A DNA stretch of 64,000 bases, from the NCBI RefSeq assembly GCF_045689235.1, contig NZ_CP136864.1, positions 2,852,001 to 2,916,000 on the forward strand, read 5' to 3'. This DNA is from Congregibacter variabilis. Its GTDB lineage: Bacteria > Pseudomonadota > Gammaproteobacteria > Pseudomonadales > Halieaceae. Positions 19,244 to 28,862 of this stretch are shown here, one piece after another. A program made the translations under genes and the position numbers. Under the pieces are notes generated by a model. It was not told the origin of the DNA. It ran no database searches and saw only the letters and a program-made list of their open reading frames with translations. The stretch's first letter is position 1; every line of letters starts with the position of its first letter.

Positions 19244-22200
19244 ATGAGCGCAGGCCTATACAGTCCTGAGGAATTCCGCGACAACTGCGGATTTGGTCTT
19301 ATCGCACACCAGTCGGGCGATGCGAGTCATCGTCTGTTGCAGGTGGCGATCGAGTCGCTGACCTGCATGACCCACCGCGGTGGCATTGCCTCGGACGGAC
19401 GTACCGGCGATGGCTGCGGTTTGTTGATGCAAATGCCTGAAGCCTTTATGCGCGACTTGGCCAAAGAACACTTCGGCGCAGATCAAATCGGCCGCTTGGC
19501 AGTAGGTCAGATCTTCCTCAATCAGGATGCCGACGCTGCCCAGGCTGGACGCGACGCTTTAGAGACCGCTCTTGGTGATCGTGGCCTGACGGTTATAGGT
19601 TGGCGGGAAGTGCCCGTTGACACCGCAGTCTGCGGAGAAATAGCCCTCGCGGGACTGCCCCGCATCGAGCAGATTTTTATCGATGCCGGTGAGTTGACGC
19701 AAGATGAGCTGTCTACCGCACTGTTCGTCGTGCGTCGCAAGACCGAGATTGCCACCACAGACGATCCTGAGTTTTATATTTGCAGCCTGTCTTCCAGAGT
19801 GATTGCTTATAAAGGTTTGGTGATGCCGGTGGACTTACCGCGCTTCTACCACGATCTTTCGGATGAGCGACTGACAACAGCTATCTGCGTGTTCCATCAG
19901 CGTTTTTCTACCAACACTATGCCGCGCTGGCCTCTTGCGCAGCCGTTTCGCTTGTTGGCACACAACGGCGAAATCAACACCATCGACGGTAACCGTAACT
20001 GGGCAACGGCAAGAACGGCTTTGTTCGAAAATGACCGGTTGCCAGACATTGCCGACATTGCCCCCCTGGTCAACCGCAGCGGTTCGGACTCATCGAGCCT
20101 GGACAATATGCTGGATGTTTTGCTCACGGGTGGTGTGGATATGCCCCGGGCCCTGCGCATGCTGATTCCACCGGCGTGGCAGAACATTGAGTCCATAGAC
20201 CCTGATCTGAAGGCTTTTTACGAATATCACTCCATGCACATGGAGCCCTGGGACGGTCCGGCAGGAATTGTACTTACGGATGGACGTTATGCGGTGTGCC
20301 TGTTGGATAGAAACGGTCTGCGCCCCGCGCGCTGGGTTCGCACCACCGACGGCTTTATTACCGTGGCGTCGGAAGTGGGCACTTACAACTATCGCAACGA
20401 GGATGTCATTGCCAAAGGGCGGGTGGGTCCCGGTCAGCTGCTGGTCATCGACACGCATACCGGCGAGTTTTTGCAGACCGACGAAATCGACAAGCGACTC
20501 AAATCCGCCCATCCCTACAAGCGCTGGCTTAAAGAAAGCTCCCAACGCATTGTTGGTAGCTTTCATGGCGAGGTGACCCAGGGAATCGAACCCGAAGACC
20601 TTCAGGCTTACATGAAGATGTTTCAGGTGAGCTTTGAAGAGCGTGAGCAGGTTCTTCGTCCCCTTGCGGAGTCGGGCAACGAGGCAGTGGGATCCATGGG
20701 CGACGATACCCCCATGGCGGTGCTGTCTCTAAAGCAGCGCTCCCTTTACGATTATTTCCGCCAAAAGTTTGCCCAGGTAACAAATCCGCCGATTGACCCT
20801 TTGCGCGAAGCGATAGTGATGTCGCTGGAAACCGCGATTGGCGTAGAACGTAATCTGTTCCATTTGGGACCCGAGCATGCCGACCGGGTGATTCTCACTT
20901 CTCCGGTGCTGTCTCTGGGTAAATTCAACACCCTGATTAATCTCGATCGCCCGGGTTTTCAGGTAGCCGATATTGATTGTAGTTACGATCCCGGCGAAAC
21001 CGATCTCCGTGCTGCCCTCGAAGCGCTGACCGAGCAAGCTGAAGCCGCTGTGCGTGATGGCAGCACCATATTGCTGCTATCAGACCGGCGTATCGAAGAT
21101 GGCAGGCTACCCATACACAGTTTGCTAGCCACAGGAGCGGTGCATCACCACCTGATTCGAACGGGTTTGCGCTGCAATTCAAATTTGCTGGTGGAAACCG
21201 CCAGCGCCCGTGATTCTCATCAGATCGCCTGCTTACTGGGCTTTGGTGCTACCGCGGTCTACCCCTATCTTGCCTACTCTGTGTTAGAGGAGTTGTTGCG
21301 CAGCGGCGAGTTACTCGGCGAGCCAGGAGCCTGCTACAAGAATTACCGTCGGGGCCTCAACAAGGGCCTGCTCAAGATTATGTCCAAGATGGGCATTTCT
21401 GCGGTGAGTTCTTATCGCGGTGCCCAATTGTTTGAAGCTGTTGGCCTGGCCCGCGAAGTGGTGGATCTGGCGTTTTGTGGTGTGGCGAGTCGCATCAATG
21501 GCGCGGGCTTTGTAGATCTTCAAGAAGATTCAGAAGCCCTGGCTCGACTTGCAAGAAGCCAGCGCAAAGGTATCTCTCAGGGCGGCCTGCTGAAATACGT
21601 GCACGGTCAGGAGTACCACGCTTTTAATCCTGATGTGGTGATGACCCTTCAAGAGGCTGTGTCCACCGGCGAGTACGCTCACTACGAGCGTTACGCCAAA
21701 CTGGTCAATGAACGGCCTGTGGCGGCTCTTCGGGATTTGTTTACACCGGTATCCAGTAACGGACCTATTCCCATCGATGAGGTTGAGCCGGTCGAGGCGA
21801 TCATGAAGCGCTTTGATTCTGCCGGTATGTCACTGGGCGCACTCAGCCCCGAGGCACACGAAGCTCTGGCAACTGCTATGAACCGCGTGGGGGCTCGTTC
21901 AAACTCTGGTGAGGGAGGCGAAGATCCGGCTCGTTTTGGCACCGAGCGGGTGTCCAAGATCAAGCAAATTGCATCGGGTCGCTTTGGGGTAACACCGCAC
22001 TACCTGGTAAACGCCGAGGTGCTGCAAATTAAGGTCGCTCAGGGCGCCAAGCCAGGTGAGGGCGGGCAGCTGCCCGGCGGCAAGGTCAACGAGTTGATCG
22101 CACGCTTGCGTTACTCAGTTCCCGGCGTGACATTGATTTCGCCGCCACCGCACCATGATATTTACTCCATTGAAGATCTGGCACAGTTGATTTTTGATCT

Positions 22201-23686
22201 TAAGCAGGTCAACCCGACAGCCCTGGTATCGGTCAAACTCGTGTCCGAGCCCGGCGTGGGTACTATTGCGGCGGGCGTGACCAAGGCTTACGCCGATTTG
22301 ATCACCATCAGTGGCTATGACGGGGGCACGGCGGCCAGTCCGCTCACGTCGATCCGTCACGCAGGTTCACCCTGGGAACTCGGTCTTGCTGAAGTGCAGC
22401 AAACCCTGCGCGGTAATGGGCTGCGGGGCAACGTGCGCCTGCAGGCCGATGGTGGCATGAAGACTGGACTTGATGTCATCAAGGCCGCGATTCTTGGCGC
22501 AGAGAGCTTTGGTTTTGGCACGGCGCCTATGGTGGCTTTGGGCTGTAAATATCTGCGTATTTGCCATTTGAACAACTGTGCCACCGGCGTTGCCACCCAG
22601 AACGAACAGCTTCGCGATGACCATTTCAACGGCACCGTAGAAATGGTGGTGCACTTCTTTACTTTCGTCGCACAGGAAACTCGCGAGTGGCTGGCGAGTC
22701 TGGGAGTGCGATCTCTCGAAGAGCTTATTGGCCGCACGGACTTGCTACACCGGGTGCCGGGCGACACTGCGCGGCAGCGATCGCTGGATCTCGCGCCGAT
22801 TTTGCACAAGTCTGAGGATGCCAAGGGACAACCCGAGTTTTGCATGGTGGCCTCTAACGATCCCTGGGATCGCGGCGAGAAAGCCGAGGAGATGTTTGCG
22901 GCGACGCTCCCTACCATTGAGGCGGGCAGCGGCGGCGAGTTTGCGTTTAGTGTTACTAATTGCGATCGATCTATTGGCGCTCGACTATCCGGTGAGATCG
23001 CAAGACGTCACGGCAATATGGGAATGGAAGCTTCGCCATTGGTTCTCAGGCTCACGGGCACGGCGGGTCAGAGTTTTGGTGTTTGGAACGCCGGCGGCTT
23101 GCATATGTACCTCGAGGGCGATAGCAACGATTACGTGGGCAAAGGCATGGCCGGCGGCAAGCTGGTGATCTATTCGCCGGCAAACAGCCGCTATGCGTCT
23201 CAGGAAACGACCATCATTGGTAACACCTGTTTATACGGTGCTACCGGTGGTGCGCTTTATGCGGCGGGCATCGCCGGAGAGCGCTTTGCGGTGCGAAACT
23301 CCGGAGCGCACGCTGTTGTAGAAGGTGCAGGCGATCATTGCTGCGAGTATATGACCGGGGGCTGCGTTACTGTCCTTGGTGATACCGGGGTCAACTTTGG
23401 CGCCGGTATGACCGGTGGTTTTGCCTACGTGCTTGATCAACAGCGACAGTTTATTGACCGCTACAACAGTGAACTGGTGGAGATTCATCGCGTGAGCTCC
23501 GAGTATATGGAAGCTTATCGTACCCACTTGGGAGACATTCTCGCGCAGCATGTGGCTGAGACTGGCTCTGAATGGGGTCGCGAGATTCAAGAAAATTTTG
23601 AGGACTACGTGGGCAAGTTCTGGCTGGTTAAACCCAAGGCCGCCGATCTTCAGCAACTGCTGAGCCGCCTGCGAGAAACGGACTAA
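19244..23686 (+). CDS. gltB: Glutamate synthase (NADPH) large subunit
   Basis: The GOGAT large subunit takes ammonia from glutamine and passes it down an internal tunnel to 2-oxoglutarate at an FMN site. The 1480-residue protein has a short propeptide ending before Cys15 (RDN-CGFGL), which becomes the N-terminal nucleophile of the class II amidotransferase domain. A central domain follows, then the FMN-binding barrel (around ISGYDGGTAASPLTS). The 3Fe-4S cysteines are in GCKYLRICHLNNCATG, and the C-terminal GXGXG beta-helix includes the MAGGKLVIY and YGATGGALYAAG repeats. AAGGA upstream is rather far (about 14 bases) from the ATG. It is followed 22 bases later by gltD. Confidence 0.97.
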   Translation: MSAGLYSPEEFRDNCGFGLIAHQSGDASHRLLQVAIESLTCMTHRGGIASDGRTGDGCGLLMQMPEAFMRDLAKEHFGADQIGRLAVGQIFLNQDADAAQAGRDALETALGDRGLTVIGWREVPVDTAVCGEIALAGLPRIEQIFIDAGELTQDELSTALFVVRRKTEIATTDDPEFYICSLSSRVIAYKGLVMPVDLPRFYHDLSDERLTTAICVFHQRFSTNTMPRWPLAQPFRLLAHNGEINTIDGNRNWATARTALFENDRLPDIADIAPLVNRSGSDSSSLDNMLDVLLTGGVDMPRALRMLIPPAWQNIESIDPDLKAFYEYHSMHMEPWDGPAGIVLTDGRYAVCLLDRNGLRPARWVRTTDGFITVASEVGTYNYRNEDVIAKGRVGPGQLLVIDTHTGEFLQTDEIDKRLKSAHPYKRWLKESSQRIVGSFHGEVTQGIEPEDLQAYMKMFQVSFEEREQVLRPLAESGNEAVGSMGDDTPMAVLSLKQRSLYDYFRQKFAQVTNPPIDPLREAIVMSLETAIGVERNLFHLGPEHADRVILTSPVLSLGKFNTLINLDRPGFQVADIDCSYDPGETDLRAALEALTEQAEAAVRDGSTILLLSDRRIEDGRLPIHSLLATGAVHHHLIRTGLRCNSNLLVETASARDSHQIACLLGFGATAVYPYLAYSVLEELLRSGELLGEPGACYKNYRRGLNKGLLKIMSKMGISAVSSYRGAQLFEAVGLAREVVDLAFCGVASRINGAGFVDLQEDSEALARLARSQRKGISQGGLLKYVHGQEYHAFNPDVVMTLQEAVSTGEYAHYERYAKLVNERPVAALRDLFTPVSSNGPIPIDEVEPVEAIMKRFDSAGMSLGALSPEAHEALATAMNRVGARSNSGEGGEDPARFGTERVSKIKQIASGRFGVTPHYLVNAEVLQIKVAQGAKPGEGGQLPGGKVNELIARLRYSVPGVTLISPPPHHDIYSIEDLAQLIFDLKQVNPTALVSVKLVSEPGVGTIAAGVTKAYADLITISGYDGGTAASPLTSIRHAGSPWELGLAEVQQTLRGNGLRGNVRLQADGGMKTGLDVIKAAILGAESFGFGTAPMVALGCKYLRICHLNNCATGVATQNEQLRDDHFNGTVEMVVHFFTFVAQETREWLASLGVRSLEELIGRTDLLHRVPGDTARQRSLDLAPILHKSEDAKGQPEFCMVASNDPWDRGEKAEEMFAATLPTIEAGSGGEFAFSVTNCDRSIGARLSGEIARRHGNMGMEASPLVLRLTGTAGQSFGVWNAGGLHMYLEGDSNDYVGKGMAGGKLVIYSPANSRYASQETTIIGNTCLYGATGGALYAAGIAGERFAVRNSGAHAVVEGAGDHCCEYMTGGCVTVLGDTGVNFGAGMTGGFAYVLDQQRQFIDRYNSELVEIHRVSSEYMEAYRTHLGDILAQHVAETGSEWGREIQENFEDYVGKFWLVKPKAADLQQLLSRLRETD

Positions 23687-23708
23687 GGCATACGCCGGAG
23701 CGACCTCT

Positions 23709-25130
23709 ATGAGTGGACGCGTAAGTAATAATTTTCAGTTTATCGATGTCGGTCGAACCGACCCCGATAAAAAAGACCTGCCTGCTCGCAAGACCGAGTA
23801 CGTAGAGATCTATGATCCCTTTACCAAGGCACAGGTAGAAGACCAGAGCGATCGCTGTCTCGAATGCGGTAATCCCTACTGCGAGTGGAAGTGCCCGGTG
23901 CACAATTTCATTCCCAACTGGCTCAAGCTGGTTACCGAGGGAAATCTTTTCGAGGCGGCAGAGCTCAGTCATCAAACCAATACGCTGCCAGAGGTCTGTG
24001 GACGGGTATGTCCCCAGGATAGGTTGTGCGAAGGGGCCTGTACGCTGAACGACGGCTTTGGCGCTGTGACTATTGGCTCTGCGGAAAAGTACATTACCGA
24101 TACGGCGCTGGCCATGGGCTGGCGTCCTGACCTTTCTAACGTTGTGCCTACCGACAAGCGTGTTGCCATTATTGGCGCGGGACCCGCCGGACTTGGCTGT
24201 GCTGATATTTTGGTGCGCGCGGGTGTGAAGCCGGTGATCTTTGATCGCTACCCGGAGATCGGCGGCCTGCTGACCTTTGGTATTCCGGAGTTCAAACTCG
24301 AAAAGCAGGTGATGATGCGCCGCCGGGAGATTTTTACCGATATGGGCATGGAGTTCCGCCTGAACACCGAAATAGGTCGCGACATCAGCATGGAAACACT
24401 GATGGAAGAATACGACGCGGTGTTTATGGGAATGGGTACTTACACGCCCATGAAGGGTAACTTCCCCGGGGAAGATCTGCCGGGCGTGCACAAGGCTCTC
24501 GATTTCCTTATTGGCAACGTCAACCACAACCTTGGGTTTGAACAACATCCCGATGCCTACATTAATCTCAAAGGCAAGCGGGTGGTGGTGCTCGGCGGTG
24601 GTGATACGGCCATGGACTGCGTGCGCACTGCCGTGCGTCAGCAGGCAGAACATGTAATTTGTGCTTACCGTCGTGATGAAGAAAACATGCCGGGCTCGCG
24701 CAGGGAAGTAACTAATGCCCGAGAAGAGGGCGTAGAGTTTTTGTTTAACCGCCAGCCCATAGAAGTGGTGGAGTATTTTGGTGATGCCTGCGGCGTCAAA
24801 ACTATCGAGACGCGCCTGGGTGAGCCTGGTCCCGATGGACGTCGCCGTCCGGAGCCGATCCCTGGAAGTGAGCAGGTTCTGGAGGCCGACATTATTATTA
24901 TGGCTTTTGGTTTTCAGCCAAGTCCTGCCCCATGGTTTGAAGACGTAGACGTACAAGTTAATGACTGGGGGGGCGTCGTAGCTGCTGAGCATCAAACCTT
25001 TGGCTTTCAGACGAGCAACCCAAAAGTCTTCGCCGGTGGTGACATGGTGCGCGGTTCGGATCTTGTGGTGACTGCGATCTGGGAAGGACGCCAGGCCGCC
25101 GAAGGTATCTTGGATTACCTGGAAGTCTAG
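23709..25130 (+). CDS. gltD: Glutamate synthase (NADPH) small subunit
   Basis: The small subunit oxidises NADPH on FAD and feeds electrons through 4Fe-4S clusters to GltB. The 473-residue product has N-terminal cluster motifs (CLECGNPYCEWKCP and CGRVCPQDRLCEGAC). An FAD Rossmann motif follows (VAIIGAGPAGLGCAD, about residue 155), then an NADPH Rossmann motif (VVVLGGGDTAMDC) and a closing FAGGDMVRGSDLVVTAI FAD motif. It is operonic with gltB. Confidence 0.97.
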   Translation: MSGRVSNNFQFIDVGRTDPDKKDLPARKTEYVEIYDPFTKAQVEDQSDRCLECGNPYCEWKCPVHNFIPNWLKLVTEGNLFEAAELSHQTNTLPEVCGRVCPQDRLCEGACTLNDGFGAVTIGSAEKYITDTALAMGWRPDLSNVVPTDKRVAIIGAGPAGLGCADILVRAGVKPVIFDRYPEIGGLLTFGIPEFKLEKQVMMRRREIFTDMGMEFRLNTEIGRDISMETLMEEYDAVFMGMGTYTPMKGNFPGEDLPGVHKALDFLIGNVNHNLGFEQHPDAYINLKGKRVVVLGGGDTAMDCVRTAVRQQAEHVICAYRRDEENMPGSRREVTNAREEGVEFLFNRQPIEVVEYFGDACGVKTIETRLGEPGPDGRRRPEPIPGSEQVLEADIIIMAFGFQPSPAPWFEDVDVQVNDWGGVVAAEHQTFGFQTSNPKVFAGGDMVRGSDLVVTAIWEGRQAAEGILDYLEV

Positions 25131-25175
25131 TTGCTGGTGCGTAATGCGCGGCTGACAGATTGAGTATTTTAAACA

Positions 25176-25192
25176 CGGGTCCCTGGGGCCCG
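25176..25192 (+). terminator. Hairpin after gltD, possible weak terminator
   Basis: CGGGTCC, loop CTG and GGGCCCG make a 7-bp stem with one G-U pair, followed by only TTTG. It lies about 45 bases after gltD and 20 before the hemE start, so it could end gltD or attenuate read-through. Confidence 0.4.
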
Positions 25193-25211
25193 TTTGAGGA
25201 AAAAAATAACG

Positions 25212-26279
25212 ATGAGTGAACTGAAGAACGACCGTTTCCTGCGCGCATTGATGCGACAGCCCGTAGATCGCACGCCTTTGTGGATGATGCGCCAGGCCGG
25301 ACGCTATCTCCCCGAGTATCGTGCCACGCGAGAGCAGGCCGGATCGTTTTTGGACCTGTGTAAAAATGCTGAGCTTGCTTGCGAAGTGACCATGCAGCCT
25401 CTGCGTCGCTACGCTATGGATGCGGCCATTTTGTTTTCAGACATTCTTACTATCCCCGACGCGTTGGGACTTGGTTTGTATTTCGAAACCGGAGAAGGCC
25501 CGCGCTTTCGCAAAACGGTGCGCAGTGCCGAGGATCTTGCAGGACTGAACTCCTTCAAAGCCGATGATGATCTTGGCTATGTAATGAATGCCGTACGGAC
25601 TATTCGCAAAGAGCTCAACGGTTCGGTGCCGCTTATTGGTTTCTCGGGTTCGCCCTGGACCTTGGCGACGTACATGGTCGAAGGCGGTTCATCCAAAGAT
25701 TTTTCTCGGGTCAAAACCATGGCCTATGATCAACCAGAGTTAATGCACGAGTTGTTAACAGTACTGGCTGACGCTGTAGCCGATTATTTAACGGCGCAGG
25801 TTGAAGCAGGCGCGCAGGCTCTGCAGATTTTTGACACCTGGGGTGGCAGTTTGAGTGCCGCAGCCTATAAAGAGTTCTCTCTTAAGTACATGCAGCGCAT
25901 CGTGTCTCGATTGCCCAAAGAGGCCGATGGCCGTCCGGTACCGGTCATTGTGTTTACCAAGGGTGGCGGGCAGTGGCTATCCACGATTGCCGACTGTGGC
26001 GCGCAGGCAGTAGGGATCGACTGGACCACAGATATCTCCACGGCCAAGCAGGTGGTAGGTGATCGTGTCGCCTTGCAGGGCAATATGGACCCCATGATGT
26101 TGTTTGCATCACCGGAGCGTATTCGCGAAGAAGTCGGCAATATTCTCGCGGGCTTTGGGCACGGCAGTGGTCACGTGTTTAACCTTGGCCACGGCATTAC
26201 ACCGGGGGTAAATCCTGATCACGTCACTGCGTTTGTTGATGCGGTGATTGAGTTGTCGCCGCAGTATCATCGAGACTGA
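25212..26279 (+). CDS. hemE: Uroporphyrinogen III decarboxylase
   Basis: It removes the four acetate carboxyls of uroporphyrinogen III to give coproporphyrinogen III in heme synthesis. The 355-residue product has the signature PLWMMRQAGRYLPEYR with substrate-binding Arg residues near the N-terminus, then ILFSDILTIPDALG with the catalytic Asp, GFSGSPWTLATYM, and FNLGHGI at the C-terminus. The ATG at 25212 is chosen; GAGGAA lies about 11 bases upstream and the family N-terminus starts here. Confidence 0.97.
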   Translation: MSELKNDRFLRALMRQPVDRTPLWMMRQAGRYLPEYRATREQAGSFLDLCKNAELACEVTMQPLRRYAMDAAILFSDILTIPDALGLGLYFETGEGPRFRKTVRSAEDLAGLNSFKADDDLGYVMNAVRTIRKELNGSVPLIGFSGSPWTLATYMVEGGSSKDFSRVKTMAYDQPELMHELLTVLADAVADYLTAQVEAGAQALQIFDTWGGSLSAAAYKEFSLKYMQRIVSRLPKEADGRPVPVIVFTKGGGQWLSTIADCGAQAVGIDWTTDISTAKQVVGDRVALQGNMDPMMLFASPERIREEVGNILAGFGHGSGHVFNLGHGITPGVNPDHVTAFVDAVIELSPQYHRD

Positions 26280-26504
26280 GTTCGCTCTAATCTGGCCCTA
26301 CAGCGCCATTAGCGCACGCTAGACAGGCTTTTGCGGGACCCAGATGTAGCGTGGCAGCGACAGTGGTGCGCTGCGGATTGCATTGAGCGGGCGTCGAGCG
26401 CCATGGATGGCGCTCGCCGAGCCTGTCATGGATGACGCTTTTTGGCGTCCCGCGAAATCAATTCGCAGTGCGCCATTGGCGCGGTATGCGGTATCCGCAG
26501 ACGC
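26280..26504. repeat. Palindrome-rich spacer between hemE and cysE
   Basis: This 225-base spacer between convergent genes holds several inverted repeats. GAGCGCCAT-GG-ATGGCGCTC (26396-26415) is perfect. GTCAT-GG-ATGAC (26425-26436) shares its core. GACGC/GCGTC lies at about 26434-26449 and GCGCC-ATT-GGCGC at 26470-26482. An outer pair, GCGGGAC (26333-26339) and GTCCCGC (26447-26453), encloses the middle ones. Together they could fold into a branched structure, terminate both genes, or be a REP-like mobile repeat. No coding sequence is seen. Confidence 0.55.
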
Positions 26505-27302
26505 TTAGTCGTCGCAGCAGGGCCAGCAGTGGTCCATATCTAGCGCCGGCTGGTCGGTAGCAGGCTTGCCGACCACCTTTGCGGGAACACCCGCGACCGT
26601 AGTGTGTGCAGCAACATGCTCAAGCACAACGCTGCCCGCGCCAACTTTGGCGCCTTCACCGACGCAAATATTACCCAGGATTTTGGCGCCCGCGCTGATG
26701 AGCACGCCGTCGCAAATCTTTGGATGACGGTCGCCGTCTTCTTTGCCGGTGCCGCCGAGAGTGACCGACTGCAGTATCGAAACGTTATTGCCCACCCGGG
26801 CAGTCTCTCCAATCACCAGGCCCGTGGCGTGATCGAGCATGATGCCCTGGCCAATGTGTGCCGCCGGATGAATGTCGACGGCGAATTTGGTGCTTACACG
26901 GTTTTGAAAAAACATGGCCAGCGGTTCACGGCCTTGCTTCCACAGCCAATGGGCGACTCTATGAGCCTGTAGCGCATGAAAGCCCTTGTAATAAAGAAAC
27001 GGGATGTACATTTCGTGCGTTGCCGAGTCACGCTCCAACACTGCCAGCAGGTCCGCTCGCACCGCATCAAGAATCTTGTGGTCTGCTTCAAAGGCCTCGA
27101 GCATTACTTCCCGAAGCAGCAAAGAAGACGCTGCAGGACTGTCCAGCTGGTTGGCCAGCAGGAAACTCAGCGAACGCTCGATTCGCTTGTGATTCAAGAT
27201 CGTCGCATGAAGGTAGCTGGCGAGGATGGGCTCGTCCTGCGAGTGTTGCCGTGTTTCTTCACAGATCCTCTGCCAGATCGGGTCATCGATTCCGGGCATC
27301 AT
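26505..27302 (-). CDS. cysE: Serine O-acetyltransferase
   Basis: It acetylates serine with acetyl-CoA, the first committed step of cysteine synthesis. The 265-residue product has the N-terminal helical SAT domain and a left-handed beta-helix. The catalytic region is DIHPAAHIGQGIMLDHATG (His/Asp pair), then VIGETARVGNNVSIL and a hexapeptide tail. GAGGAAG precedes the ATG by 6 bases. The C-terminus ends HCWPCCDD instead of the usual terminal isoleucine that plugs the active site of cysteine synthase. The canonical CysE-CysK complex is therefore doubtful. Confidence 0.95.
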   Translation of the reverse strand: MMPGIDDPIWQRICEETRQHSQDEPILASYLHATILNHKRIERSLSFLLANQLDSPAASSLLLREVMLEAFEADHKILDAVRADLLAVLERDSATHEMYIPFLYYKGFHALQAHRVAHWLWKQGREPLAMFFQNRVSTKFAVDIHPAAHIGQGIMLDHATGLVIGETARVGNNVSILQSVTLGGTGKEDGDRHPKICDGVLISAGAKILGNICVGEGAKVGAGSVVLEHVAAHTTVAGVPAKVVGKPATDQPALDMDHCWPCCDD

Positions 27303-27387
27303 AAAATTCTTCCTCTTGTCATATTGCTAAGAGTAGCTGATTGCGGACAAGTCTTCATGGAGCGGTGCCTGCTCTCTTGCCTTAGCT

Positions 27388-28041
27388 TTACGATAGCTTG
27401 GCGGCCACAGACCACAGTTGATGCCCGCTCTCGCGGTATTTGTGTTCAAACAGGGTCAGGGCGGGTGTGTCTGTGGGCACCAACGCAACGCATGATGGCT
27501 GGTTCAGAAGATGCAATGCCACTCCAAATTCCTCGACATAGAGCTGCCAGTTACTGCGCAGCTCCAGTTGGCCGCCCAAAGCTAAAAGAAAAGGAAACGC
27601 CGGGTGCCCGTGAACTCTTCGGCCAAGATGCCCCGGCTTGGGCCAGGGGTTGGGATACAACAGGTAGTGTGCCAGAAGCCGTTGCTCTCGGGCGACGAGA
27701 TGTCGCCAGATCGCTTCGCAGTGTGCCTGCAAGAACAAGCAGTTGTCGGGTGCTTCCGGTCCGCGATCGAGGCGGTGTTTTGATTTGTCGACACCAATGA
27801 CCAGGGCATCGTTGTGCCGCGATGCGAGCATGGCGGTGCTCCGGCCGGTGCCGCAAAACGAGTCGAGCACCACAGCGCCACGATGTTTCTCTAGCGCCGC
27901 ATCAAGCTGTTCCAGTGCCGGAAGGTCTACCTGTTGCACAGGTTTACGCCAACTGCTGGACGCATGACGCTTCACCAGCGCGGGCAGCCCCGGATGGACG
28001 CCTGCTTGGCTGCTATGAACTTTGGAGGATACTGCCTGCAT
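27388..28041 (-). CDS. TrmB-like tRNA (guanine-N7)-methyltransferase family protein
   Basis: A SAM-dependent methyltransferase of about 217 residues. Motif I reads VVLDSFCGTGRSTAML. The YPNPWPKPGHLGRR segment corresponds to the FPDPW-KxRHxKRR motif of TrmB, which makes m7G46 in tRNA. The order of motifs fits the TrmB fold, but the protein is divergent, so it may be a paralogue with another target. The start is ATG 28041; TTG 28056 is an in-frame alternative, and neither has a clear ribosome site. It is divergent from the acyltransferase gene at 28122. Confidence 0.75.
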   Translation of the reverse strand: MQAVSSKVHSSQAGVHPGLPALVKRHASSSWRKPVQQVDLPALEQLDAALEKHRGAVVLDSFCGTGRSTAMLASRHNDALVIGVDKSKHRLDRGPEAPDNCLFLQAHCEAIWRHLVAREQRLLAHYLLYPNPWPKPGHLGRRVHGHPAFPFLLALGGQLELRSNWQLYVEEFGVALHLLNQPSCVALVPTDTPALTLFEHKYRESGHQLWSVAAKLS

Positions 28042-28121
28042 ACGCTGCAATCGCAATGGTGAATGACTGGTCGGGGATGATACGGTTAGCGCTTCGATAG
28101 TCGCAAATTTGCTATTTCGCT

Positions 28122-28847
28122 ATGCGTGATGATTTACGTCCTTACTGGGTCAAGAAAGCCTATCTTCGGTACCGCCGTTGGTATGTTGATTATTTTTTAC
28201 GCCCGGAATGCGCCAGCCTCGGTAAGTTCTCTACTTTTATGAAGCCCCGCTACGTGATCATCTCTGGTCCAAATATCCATATTGGCGACTGCTTTACCGC
28301 CGTGGCTGAGCCCATGCACCGGGTGGAGATTGGCGTCTGGGGGCGAGAAGCTGGCGCTGGAACCATCCGCATCGGTCGAGGTGTGCTTATGAGTCCGGGT
28401 TCGCGCATCAGCGCGTCGGACGAGATCACCATTGGTGATGGAGTAATGATGGCCAACGGTACCTACATCACCGACTCGGATTGGCACACTGTGTACGACC
28501 GTACCCAACGCAGCCATACGCCAACACCGGTGCATATTGGCGACAACGTGTGGCTGGGCGATCACGCCACGGTGCTCAAGGGCGTCACTGTCGGTGAAAA
28601 TAGCGTGGTGGCGGCGCGAGCGGTTGTCACCAAAGATGTGCCGGCCAATGTCATCGTCGCGGGCAATCCGGCCAAGGTGGTGAAGGAACTGGATCCCGAG
28701 AGGGAGATGACTACTCGGCTGGGTTATTTTGCAGACCCGGCGGGACAGCTACGGTTTTTTGATGCGGTAGATAGAGAAGTGCTGGGCAGCAACAGTTTAT
28801 GGCGCTGGTTGTGGTCCTTGGTATACCCGAACTCTCGAAGCTCCTGA
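28122..28847 (+). CDS. Hexapeptide-repeat (left-handed beta-helix) acyltransferase
   Basis: This 241-residue protein resembles the WbbJ/maltose acetyltransferase group of sugar O-acetyltransferases. It has irregular hexapeptide repeats (TIRIGRGVLMSPGSRIS, EITIGDGVMMANGTYI) and the family block HIGDNVWLGDHATVLKGVTVG. It ends with VVAARAVVTKDVPANVIVAGNPAKVVK, a standard acetyl-CoA-binding stretch, and a tryptophan-rich tail. The acceptor is unknown; a surface polysaccharide or lipid headgroup would be usual. No polysaccharide gene cluster surrounds it. Confidence 0.82.
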   Translation: MRDDLRPYWVKKAYLRYRRWYVDYFLRPECASLGKFSTFMKPRYVIISGPNIHIGDCFTAVAEPMHRVEIGVWGREAGAGTIRIGRGVLMSPGSRISASDEITIGDGVMMANGTYITDSDWHTVYDRTQRSHTPTPVHIGDNVWLGDHATVLKGVTVGENSVVAARAVVTKDVPANVIVAGNPAKVVKELDPEREMTTRLGYFADPAGQLRFFDAVDREVLGSNSLWRWLWSLVYPNSRSS

Positions 28848-28862
28848 ACTGCTCTGAGTGTT

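Noticed and set aside
23628..24995. A 455-codon open frame on the minus strand opposite gltD
   Set aside because: It lies entirely opposite the certain gltB end and gltD, has no family signature, and is explained by codon bias of the real gene.
26976..27800. A 274-codon plus-strand open frame spanning cysE and the TrmB-like gene
   Set aside because: It crosses two well-supported minus-strand genes and has no motifs.
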